Below are positions 33,809-43,325 of a stretch of 64,000 nt of DNA, one piece after another. Under the pieces are notes generated by a model. That model was not told the origin of the DNA and made no database searches. It worked only from the letters and a program-made list of their open reading frames with translations. Source of the DNA: Trichosphaerium sp. ATCC 40318 (lineage: Eukaryota; Discosea; Flabellinia; Trichosidae); NCBI GenBank assembly GCA_038496445.1, contig JALMLS010000612.1, forward strand, positions 248,001-312,000. Reading direction: 5' to 3'. Both the position numbers and the translations under genes were made by a program. The first letter of the stretch is position 1, and each line of letters opens with the position of its first letter.

Positions 33809-35194
33809 TTACGCATTTGGTACACGAGTAATAGGTCCAAAGCGGTTGCCTGACTTCTCTTGTACAATTGAAAATAATTTACGTAACTTAAGTACACCCT
33901 CCTCTTCAATAGGGTCATGTTCTGTAATGATACTATTAGCCAAATCTTGTACTTGTCTACTTGGAAATAATTTTAGGACAGCTTTTTGATACTTCAAAGC
34001 AAACTCTCTAGTGTACTTAGGTGCCTATAAAAATAAAAATTAAGCCATCAACATAACAAATATATATTAAACGAAATTACAATTCCAAGTCAAAATGTGA
34101 TAGAATGATGCGGCGGGTAAACAACTCTTTGAAAAAAAATGTCGTATTTTTTCCTTTCAAAAACTTTCCGCTTTTTTTCTTCTTTATCGCTCTTTGAAAA
34201 TAAAAACGTACGTCAACCATTTTTTTGCTTATCTCCAATAGCTGCTCTGATGTCTCTACACATTGTAATAAAATTGTAAAAGTTCCAATAAAAGGCTTCA
34301 ATCTTTTTCTCTTCAACTCAGAAAAATGGCTAAATGCCTCTGCTGAATCACCAGCCTTAGCAGCAATACCAATGATAGTATTAAAGTTCGCTAAAGTTAC
34401 TTTTACAGGAGATTTTTTTAAATTCTCAAAAACTCTATAAGCCTTCTGATACTTCTCTTGCTTAGCGCAAGCCGTCATTAGATTATTATACGTGAACTGA
34501 TCAGGTTCAAGACCAGCAACGTTTCTAAGGTCATCAACAAGACGGAAGGCAGTATCAAGATGAGCTTTTGAAGAACCACAAATCGAGATCAAAGTATTGT
34601 AGTTTTGCAAGTCTGGGTTTATGCCATCGGCTTGCATCTTTGCCAACAACCCCAGGGCTAGTTCTGGGTCTTTTGAGTACTTTTTAAACATAATGTTGTA
34701 TGACGTGTTGTCTGGTTGTACTCCTTGTGATTGTAGTTGCTCAAATAATGCTGTAGCGTATTCTTGATCTTTACAAATGTTTAAAAGTACGTTGTAAACA
34801 CGTAACTCTATTTTAACGTTGTTTTGCTCTAGCCATTGAAACTCCTCGAGTGCTACTTCCCAGCTGTTTACTTTTGGCATTGCCCAAAGGTAATTGACAG
34901 CGTGGTTGCATGTATCCCTTAGTTTTAACCTGTAATAGCGATCTAGTACATCCTGTGATGAAATACGCGGGCGCTTTATCTTTTTGGCAGCTTTCTTTTT
35001 GTAACGGCCTTTAGGTGCTACCACAATCTTTTTTAGTACATAAAAGCGCGTATGAGCTCACCATCGGTTATGTTGTACGATCCTTGTAAATTCTCGAGCG
35101 ATAGGCGTGTAAAACTTATATAGCGTGTACCCAAAGCCTCTTGGCGCGTCTGCGAACCACCACGAGAGATACGGAGCTGTTGGAAGCGAAGCAT
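33809..35194 (-). CDS. Pentatricopeptide-repeat (PPR) protein, probably mitochondrial
   Basis: RNA-binding organelle protein. ATG 35194 (MLRFQQLRISRGGSQTRQEA) gives an Arg-rich, acid-poor leader typical of mitochondrial import. An intron (GTGAGC to GTAG) joins NITD to APKGRYKKKAAKKIK. Seven or so PPR units of 35 residues follow: RVYNVLLNICKDQEYATALF, TSYNIMFKKYSKDPELALGL, QNYNTLISICGSSKAHLDTA, FTYNNLMTACAKQEKYQKAY, ANFNTIIGIAAKAGDSAEAF, GTFTILLQCVETSEQ. A last short exon ends at 33809. Likely role: processing or stability of a mitochondrial transcript. Only two introns, fewer than its neighbours. Confidence 0.88.
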
Positions 35195-35389
35195 CAAGAA
35201 ATGGAAAGAAAAGTGTTGAAAAAATGTTTGAAATGAAAATGTCACAATCTTTGGTAGACTGGTTCGACGTTGTTTGTTGACGAGTATCAAGGCGGCGACG
35301 GTGCTGCTGTCCAAAAAAGAAGTCAAAAAAGTTTGGTTTTTATTAAATTATTATTGTCTGTCTACTCGAGTAGCCTGAGTCTTTAGGAC

Positions 35390-37569
35390 TTATTTTTTGG
35401 TTTCTTTTTTACCCTTTTTCTTCTTGTCGCCCTTTTTTGTGTTTCTACGGGTTTTCTTTGATTTTTCTTCCTTTGGAGAGGCGTCCTTTGGTTTACTAGC
35501 TTCTTCACTACTTGCCCCTTTGTCGTCTTTGTCTTCTCCTTCCTCCTTTGTCTCTTCTCCAGAAGGTTTTCCTTTCTCGTCACCGCTCATACTTTGGCTC
35601 TTGCTCGTTTCTTCTTTACTTCCTTTCTTTTCTTCTTTGCTCCCTTTCTTCTCTTCTTTGCTTCCTTTCTTTGTTGAGCTCTTCTTCTTAGCTTCAGGAT
35701 TTTCAGCTTCTTCGATTTCGTGTTGTTTAAGAAGTGCTTGTAACTTTCTGTTTTCGCTCTCAAGAGACTCTGACAAGTAAAGCAATTGACCTAAAACAAT
35801 AGTGAGTAAAACGGAGAGGTTATTGGCTCTTGTTTTTTTCTTTTTGCTTACCATCTACAGGACGAGCTTTAATATCTTCTTCTGCCTTTAGCTGTATTTT
35901 CTCGGATTCGTAGTCGCGATCCTGCTCGAGATAGTCCTTCCAGGTATTCATATCGGTCATGTGCTCCAAAAGATTCTTGCGCAAAATATCCAATCCTAAT
36001 AATTAATTAATTCTAGAACGAACTAAGCATCTCTTGTCATACCTGCGAGCTCGTTCTTCCGTCCTTCTTCCATTTTTTCACATAGCTTATTGTATTTTGC
36101 TTTCCACTCACTAGTAACTTATTAGCACGTGTTGTTTAATGCCAGTTGGTTGTACCGTAATTCATCATTGAGATCTTCGTTTTCTTGTTCTAGCTCTTCA
36201 ATCTTTGCGTCTCGTTGTTGAACAGTTTTTTCGTATTCTTCTTTTTGTTCCTAAACAGGTGTTAAAGGTTGCATGATAAAAGGATTAAGCCGTACCAGCA
36301 TCTCACGCTTAGACTCTGACAAGTTCGCTTCTAATACCTCTTTGGCTTCATTAACTGATTGTAATTGCATTGTTAGTTCCTCTACTTGAGTGGATAGCTC
36401 TTTCTTTTCATCGTGGAATGTGCTTTTTAATTTTTGCTCTTTTTTATCGGTTTCTTCCTTAGACATAAAAGCATGGAAGAACAGAGAATTGTAGAGCACA
36501 ATTGACCTCTCGTCAGCGGTTCCGTTCAAAAGTTCTTCAGGGTCAAGTAGTTGAGGAATACCCAAGTGCTAAAATACATGCTTAGCGCCAGCTTGCTGGT
36601 GACGAACATTCCAGAGAAAATAATAAAAAAATAGAAAAAGACTGTTGGTACCACGCACCTTTTCTGCTAGTTCAAGTGCAGCTTTAATATTTTGTTCAGT
36701 TGAGTACTCTTGCATCATATTATTATAGTCTAAGATCTCTGGGTCGAATTTATCGATCATAGCCAAAAACGGTAAACCGTTAGAGAAGGACGTCTTAAAA
36801 TCCTTAATATCAACACCCTCGTAACCTAAATATCATAACAATTAGCGTTTTTGCCATAAAAAAAAATTGTAGTTTTTGAAAAAAAAAAAGAATTAAGATC
36901 ACCTTCAGTTATTTGTCTTATCCACGACAACAAACCATCCTCAGTAGATTGTCCTTCCTCTTGGGTTGTTTGTAGGCGGAAATGCCTGAACAACATCCAC
37001 AAGAAACCCAACAAAAACCTAGTTCGTACATTTAGTGATCAGGATAAAAAAAAAAGGCTGATTAATCAGCAGGTAGTAAAAATCACGTGATTCTAAAATT
37101 AAAAACAACAAAACAGAATTTAGTAATTAAACAAACTGAAAAGGTGATTTATACCTTAAATCTCCAGGGTTCTTATCTACGAGGTTCTCTGCAGATATTG
37201 TAATATACTTTGCGTCAACACCGCATTCTTGTAGGAAAGTTAAAGCCAATGAACAGTTTTCCAAGTAGATTGGCCTCATCTTAGGGTTCTTGTTGTATCT
37301 CTTTTTTAGCTTTTGTCCAGTCAGTACCTCCAGAAAGTGGATTATAGTTAACCCATCTCCAAAGTCTTCCTGAAGGCTCACTTGGATCTTCATAGCGCGT
37401 TTCTCGAGGAATGTGTCAACCTAATCCCAAACGTTAATAATCATTATTTAGTACTTTTTGTAGTACTTACCCAGTGCTTGAAGGCTCTCACTTGAGTGTT
37501 TTGCCATTTTTTCTCTTTAATTTGGCTCTCTACCTTATCGCCGCTAGATACTGCTTGTTCGTCAGCCAT
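35390..37569 (-). CDS. Cortexillin-like actin cross-linker (two CH domains plus coiled coil)
   Basis: ATG 37569 ([20 protein letters not shown]), stop TAA 35390-35392. Actinin-type actin-binding domain: CH1 with [40 protein letters not shown] and [15 protein letters not shown]2 with [37 protein letters not shown] and [14 protein letters not shown]. Then a long heptad coiled coil ([20 protein letters not shown] and onward), a segment [20 protein letters not shown], and a Lys/Glu/Ser tail with three KKGSKEE units. CH-CH-coiled-coil order without spectrin or filamin repeats is that of amoebozoan cortexillins, dimers that bundle actin at the cleavage furrow. Cortexillin identity is inferred; the actin-binding domain is certain. 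The charged tail of about 100 residues is longer than I would expect. Confidence 0.82.
35610..35672 (-). repeat. Coding tandem repeat (KKGSKEE units)
   Basis: Three copies of a unit of about 21-24 bases reading KKGSKEE(K) in the cortexillin-like tail. Confidence 0.8.
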
Positions 37570-38174
37570 TGTTTCTTATGAGATTGTATTTGAGAATTTA
37601 TGACCAAACCAATAAGTTTTATTTTTTCACAAACAAAACTTATAACGTCATAACAACCCATGTACTTATTTGGTCTTGTGCTTATTTTACAGTGTTTACC
37701 CTACATCTAAACAAGACATAGTGTGGTCAATTACTGTTTTGTTATTATTATAATGACGCAAACACAGTGATAAAACAGCGATAAAACATACAATGATGCG
37801 TACAAAAATGTCATTTCATTTTCTGTACTTTGGCATAGGCATTAACTTTCTATGATACATCAGTCTGCCAACGTTGCGTGCACACTATAGCGCATCATGT
37901 TAACACATGTACAGAATTTCTTTATGGTCATTGCGAAAAGCAAACAAGGTACTCAGTGAAACGGGAATACTAAATAAATGATACTGAGGTTCACTGTTTG
38001 TAGCGAATAAGATTGATAAACAAAGCCAAAAAAAAACCATCCTGAATTGACAGAAGGCAAATGCACGTTTATTTTCCTCTAGCTCTTTCCAAACTTAACG
38101 ATAGTTAAGCTGAAATTGATCAAAAACCAGCATAGCGACGTGGCCGTAGTAACGTTGGTTCTGTTGTTTCTGTT
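37570..38174. promoter_or_regulatory. Divergent intergenic region
   Basis: About 600 bp between the cortexillin-like gene and the vWA-GTPase gene, so it holds both promoters. A+T-rich; no specific element or gene recognised. Confidence 0.4.
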
Positions 38175-40653
38175 ATGAGGCTGCTTATCGTTCTAATGGC
38201 TTTTGCCATTGCAATAGCTAGTAACGGTCCTAACATGCCGTTATATCGCATAGTAACACAAGGGTCACAACACAGCATTTTGGTACGTTAAAATTGTAAC
38301 GACTTTTTAGCAGTTCCTTCCAATTTACCTTTCGAGAACCTTTTGTTTGCCATTTAGGCTCAATCCAGTAAAGCCAGTGGCGGTTTGAGTACCTAAAGTT
38401 GTTTTTAGCTTGTAGATCGTTCTGGTTCAGTAAAAGGATATGAAAGAGATGCGATACGCGTTACAGGTGCGTGGTAAAAGGTAGAGGATAGTTTTGTGCT
38501 AACTTTTAAAAGAGCAACTTTCACGTGCTGCACTCCATCGAAACGGCAATAAAATAGAGATAATTTCGTTTGCCAGTTCCGCAAACTCTCTCACAGGAGG
38601 TTTTATCAGTAGTCTTGACAAAGCAGCTACAGCATTCGGTACAACCGCATTAATGGTGTTGCTGATAAATTGACTACTTTCCAGCGCCGTTTAAAGCAAA
38701 TGGAAATACAAATTTGAGAAGCGGACTTGAACTTGCTGAACAGAAGTCTAGAGGCATCAAAAGTGTTAATCTTATGGTTCTAACTGACGGCCAACCTGAT
38801 GAGATTCCAGAAGAGACATTAAAACGTATGAGATCAGCTGTACGCTTCATCTATCATGTGACTTACCGATTTACAATTTTTAGGGATACAAGATTCTGTT
38901 TATTGGATATGGTTCTATTTCGAAATTCACACTTTCTCAAATGGCTAAACTTGCGACTGGTGATCCAAACTTCTATTTCAAATACGATAATCTCAAGGCG
39001 ATTGAGCAAGACTTGAATCCTTCTTGTCCTATTGAAATAACTTCGGCTGAAATCAATGAACTTCCTGGTCGTAAAGAACCGCTGAAGATTACAATGAAGA
39101 TGAAGTCTACCGGTCTACCAATACCTCAAACAATAGTTAAAGTAACCCAACCTGCAGCAGATATACCTTACTTTATGCCACAAAGCTTCAGCATTGAGAA
39201 TATTGGCAACCCGGGCAAAGAAGTTGAGGTAACTGCCCGATCACATACAATGCTTTTCTAATGACTACTTAGATTACACTGAATATAAATCCGTCTAGTA
39301 GGAAAGGTTACGAGTTACTTGACAGTATTCCGGATTCATTGGAGTTCTTTCTTAGCGAATCATGTGTTTATAAAGTACTCATACCTAACGGTAAGTGTCA
39401 GGTGGATTTCAAACAATAGATACTCATCAAAAAATAGAAGTAGCATGGTCTTTGTTTGACGAAATAGAACCAGGATGCAGACCAAAAGGTCAACCAATTA
39501 CTATTGCTTTCATGGGACCTGTGGGTTCAGGGAAATCTACTCGTATTAACCTGATAAATGAGTACGATTAATGAAAGCTCAAAGCACTTATTTAAAAACC
39601 GATTGGTTCCTCTCTTAAGTTGGTTGTTCCACGCTTATTTGACAACAGTTTAGAGGGTTAGGGATGACAAAAGTAGCTTTTGTTGGAGCTTCAGCAGATC
39701 ATGCTACAGTCGCAGTTAATATGTCTCCTTTGCTTTTGAAAAAACAAAACGAAACAATCAACCTTAAAATTCAGTTAGTTGATGTTTGGGGAATAGAGGT
39801 ATCACGTGACCTTCCTTTTTTTTCTAGGTTATTTACTGAATCTTTAGACTGATGACAAAGGACAAGAAAGATGGTCGGACGATAAATATACAATGTTTCT
39901 AGACGGACGAATTAAGATGGTAGTGTTAGTTGACAGCCTTTTTGCTTACGTGGACATTAGGGTGTTCACATGGATGATAAAATAGAATACATAGAGTCAC
40001 AGTTTAGGAAACCTTTAGATGCTATTGTATGGGTGATACCTGCTTCAGAAGGAAACATGGAAATTCTAACACGTATTAAACGATTCATTGAGATGGCACA
40101 AAAGAAAGGTAACCAAACAGTTTTTTTTTCAGGATAATTTTTGAGCGACGTCCCAAGATAATTACTAATTCTCCGTAGAAGTTGGTAGCGTAGTGGCTTT
40201 GTCTGGTTGGGAGAATAAAGAAAACCCGGAGATTCTGGTAGATGGTTGGAAAAAGTTTTTTAAATTACAAGATGTAGTTCTTTCTCATTACAGCGATCAA
40301 AGCTCTCCAAGCGTTGAACTTAAAGCTAGAAAGAGCGCGCTGAGTCTTATACTACGTGCTTTCGAAATTGCAAAGCAGTCGAGAAGGACTACTAAGAACC
40401 ACGGTACGGTTTTTTTTCTTGGTGTCGTAAGAAAGAACTAAAACGCTCGGCTTTTCTCTTGCGAAGAAATTTGATTCATGGAATTATTTTAGCGTGTCAA
40501 AACGAAAAGATAGAGCCTGAATGCGGAGAGGAGTGTGATAGCGGTGTTGGTTGTAATAATTTATGTATTTGCGACCCTGAATACGGTTGGGAGGCTTTTG
40601 ATCCTCCTAGACATGGCTGTGCGCGTATGATCCCTCCACCGGTGGAGCTTTAG
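38175..40653 (+). CDS. Predicted secreted vWA protein with IFI44-like P-loop GTPase and Cys-rich tail
   Basis: ATG 38175 with a signal peptide (MRLLIVLMAFAIAIASNG). A 124-nt intron joins SIL to LVDRSGSVKGYERDAIRV, giving a complete MIDAS (DxSxS, then NTNL, then LTDGQPDE). A beta-rich stretch follows (PLKITMKMKSTGLPIPQTIV). Next comes a nucleotide-binding fold: PITIAFMGPVGSGKSTRINL (Walker A), GLGMTKVAFVGASADHATVA, IQLVDVWGIE (DxxG-like switch II) and PLDAIVWVIPASEG. Order and spacing resemble IFI44-type dynamin-like GTPases, which normally act in the cytosol. The last exon is Cys-rich (ECGEECDSGVGC and CICDPEYGWEAF), like extracellular Cys-rich repeats. All exon phases match, so this is one gene. 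Either the signal peptide is wrong or a P-loop NTPase sits outside the cytosol. Confidence 0.75.
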
Positions 40654-41094
40654 CGAAGTGTACATTTTATTAACAAAAAACTTTTCAAATAAAAATTTAA
40701 GACCTTGAGTACTCTTTCCTTCGTAAAGCACATGATTTACCATCTTTGCGAGCATTTGTCTGAACGCTTGTTTTATTTATTTTTTTTGGGTAAAACAAAC
40801 CACGTGTTTGCAAGGTACGTATTTGCTTCGAACGTACTGGGAGGAAGATCTACAGGTTTAGAATTGAGTTCAAAGAATAAAATAAGTACGCAGTTTTGGC
40901 CACTGTCGGTCACTACCTGTTGCCACCTTTCTTGTTTGTTTGTCGTGAGACTTTGACAACATTTCTCCGAAAAAGAACACATTGTTTTTCGTCACGCGGT
41001 GTTACTTGAACCGTCTTAAGAAAAGAAAACTGGTAGAAAAGTGCGTAAAGGTGCGTTTTATTGTTTGAGGAGATGTTACAAGAGTTACTTAATT
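40654..41094. other. Convergent intergenic region
   Basis: About 440 bp between the vWA-GTPase end and the small repeat protein. One CACGTG near 40801. No gene supported. Confidence 0.35.
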
Positions 41095-41310
41095 TTACAT
41101 GCTTCTGCTTCCAATCTTGTAGACTTTGTTGCTTCTACGGTCGATTTTGTCGCTTCCAATGGCGTAGACCTGGTTGCTGCGGTAATCTACCTTGTTCGAG
41201 CCGTATTGATAAGGCTTTCCAGATCTGATATCGGCCTTTCCATACCATCCTTCTAATTTTTTGAACCATGCAGATTCCGACATTGTGCTATCCATACCAG
41301 GTTGAGACAT
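41095..41310 (-). CDS. Small protein with tandem 'RSNxVYxIGSxK(I/V)D' units
   Basis: 71 residues from ATG 41310 (MSQPGMDSTMSESAWFKKLE) to the stop at 41095-41097. The second half is a short internal repeat: IRSGKPYQYGSNKVD, YRSNQVYAIGSDKID, RRSNKVYKIGS, one unit per 14-15 residues, alternating polar and aromatic residues as in small beta-turn repeats. The frame stays open further upstream, but the second in-frame ATG gives a protein-like start. Family not recognised; single exon. It could be a real small gene or a fragment of a longer repeat protein. Confidence 0.5.
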   Translation of the reverse strand: MSQPGMDSTMSESAWFKKLEGWYGKADIRSGKPYQYGSNKVDYRSNQVYAIGSDKIDRRSNKVYKIGSRSM

Positions 41311-41851
41311 TTTTGTTGTGAGAGGGAGTGTTGTTGTTTCTCGTGTGACGCTTGATAAAAAGAGAGATTGCAAAGTCAACAGTATTCTGTGCGGGGGTTT
41401 TCTCTCATAGAGGACTTCTACGGAAAACTCAATCATTTGGTTTTCAAGACACGTGGCGCGCCAGTTTCACTAAATCTGACGTACTTTATGTGAAGAAATG
41501 TATTTAGTCTAAATTAGTTGGCCATTAACGTAAAGCGCTGGGGAAGTTTACTAACCACAGTGTTATATGGGCAGCTTTATACAAGGAAGCGCTATACCCA
41601 TCAGTACAGCAAAGAATATAAGCAGCTGTGCCTAACAGCTCGTGTTTAGTAAGGTTTGCGTAAGTTAAAGAGAACATTTTCACATTTAGCAGAAATGTGA
41701 TATTCTTTAACACAAAAACATAAATACCTTCTTTCACTGCCTTCCAATGAGCACGTGCAAATTGTATTGATTTGTTTATGGCTACCAATTATCGTAGTAA
41801 CGACAATACTTTTCAAAAGGTGTTTACACATTTCAAAAATAGTCTCCTTTA
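41311..41851. other. Intergenic gap
   Basis: About 540 bp between two minus-strand genes. CACGTG at about 41452 and 41752. Small ORFs here lack any protein signature. Confidence 0.35.
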
Positions 41852-42904
41852 TTACTGTCTGAGATTAGGTAACAATACAGAGCACTTTTTTGATATATTT
41901 CTGCATTCACTGACACTAAGATAAACAGCTGACGTCAAATACTTGATACCCTCATCAGTTATACTATTACATGAGCGCAATATTATTTTTTCAACGCTTG
42001 CTAGTGCTTTCAAACCATTATCAGTAATGTTAGTATAAGAAAGATTAAGTGTTTTAACAGAATTTAGGTGTTTAATCCCTTCATCAGTTACCTTTGTATT
42101 ACTCAAATTGACAACTGTTGAATGTGCCAAATACTTAATACCTTCGCCTGTTATATTATAGCAATGTATCAAGATAACTTTGTTAATACCACAGAGATGT
42201 TTAAGAGCTTTATCTGTAATCTTTGTATAAGACAAATTGATTTCATTTAAAACGTTTCCATTTCCATTAACAAATGCCTCTATCCCAATATCCGTCACCT
42301 TTGTGGCCTTCAAAGTAATCTCATGAACACCTTTAAGCTGTGATATACCATAATCTGTTATACTACCACAATGACTAACAATTATAGAGAAAGCACCACT
42401 TAATCCCTTTAAGCCATCATCTGATATGTTCGTGTGACTTACATCTACTGTATGTACACCGGCAAGGTATGCATATCCTTTACTACTGATGAGATCACAA
42501 CCATAGATATCTGCAGTATGAACTCCAGCAATTGCTTTAAGTCCTTTGTCTGATATTCCGTGGCAGTCCCAAAGCATTACAGAGTGTACTCCCGCTATTG
42601 ACTCTAGACCCTCATCTGTTATTGTGAAATTATTTTCAACACTAATGTTCTTAATACCCTTTAATGCTTTTAATCCTTTGTCTGTTAGTGTAAAACTGCC
42701 TGAAGAAAAATCAATTATTGTGTTGTTTAGATGTAATACTGGGCTGTTACAAACAAGTTCAAAGCCTTTCTGAGATTTTATGTAAATAGCTTGATAGCCA
42801 ACATGATAATGTATCACGTTTGAGAGTGTCCAACATGATTGTGCTGCAGCATATCTTGTATCATCCAAAAACGTTAAAATACCAGCCAAAATCTCTGTAG
42901 GCAT
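41852..42904 (-). CDS. F-box-like leucine-rich-repeat protein (AMN1/FBXL-type)
   Basis: Uninterrupted 350-residue ORF from ATG 42904. The N-terminus MPTEILAGILTFLDDTRYAA fits an F-box start (substrate receptors of SCF ubiquitin ligases). The rest is about twelve short LRRs of 19-25 residues with the motif ITDKGLKAL(x)GI, for example LTDKGLKALKGIKNISVE, ISDDGLKGLSGAFSI, VTDEGIKHLNSVKTLNLS, ITDNGLKALASVEKIILR. Many are the Cys-containing type (WDCHGISDKG, SHCGSITDYG). No intron, unlike most neighbours. Similar intronless FBXL-like genes are abundant in amoebae and in giant viruses that infect them, so origin by transfer is possible but unproven. Confidence 0.8.
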   Translation of the reverse strand: MPTEILAGILTFLDDTRYAAAQSCWTLSNVIHYHVGYQAIYIKSQKGFELVCNSPVLHLNNTIIDFSSGSFTLTDKGLKALKGIKNISVENNFTITDEGLESIAGVHSVMLWDCHGISDKGLKAIAGVHTADIYGCDLISSKGYAYLAGVHTVDVSHTNISDDGLKGLSGAFSIIVSHCGSITDYGISQLKGVHEITLKATKVTDIGIEAFVNGNGNVLNEINLSYTKITDKALKHLCGINKVILIHCYNITGEGIKYLAHSTVVNLSNTKVTDEGIKHLNSVKTLNLSYTNITDNGLKALASVEKIILRSCNSITDEGIKYLTSAVYLSVSECRNISKKCSVLLPNLRQ

Positions 42905-43325
42905 GTCTAGTAACGCAATCGAAGGTTGTACTCTTTAAAAAACAAACATTTAGTTTCTAATAGGTAAAACAATACCACAACATACGTAGCTTGCATGTTA
43001 GAACAGATAGGTGTATACTGATGAGTTGTACGACACGCAATAGTTGCTTTTATGCTGAATTTTACTTAAACACAAATCTACTTTTTACTCTCATTGACTG
43101 TTTTCAAAAAGTTTTGACAATGTTGCACGTGCACATGCTGTATTCATACGCCCCTTTCAGATGGCGTCGCATTACACAAGTTATTATTGGGTACGCCTTC
43201 ATTCAACCCTCTAAGATCAGAGTCTACAACAAATAGTGAACCTTCGGTTTTTGTACAATTTACAGTGGCGTTTTATTTAACTTTGAGTTGGTTTTTTTTT
43301 TGTTGTTGGTTGAGCTGTCTCTTTT
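42905..43325. other. Intergenic gap
   Basis: About 420 bp between two minus-strand genes. One CACGTG at about 43126. No gene seen. Confidence 0.35.

Noticed and set aside
35397-35780. Plus-strand ORF of 127 codons rich in Phe, Ser and Leu
   Set aside because: It is the complement of the Lys/Glu repeat tail of the cortexillin-like gene; the real frame continues a coiled coil with matching exons.
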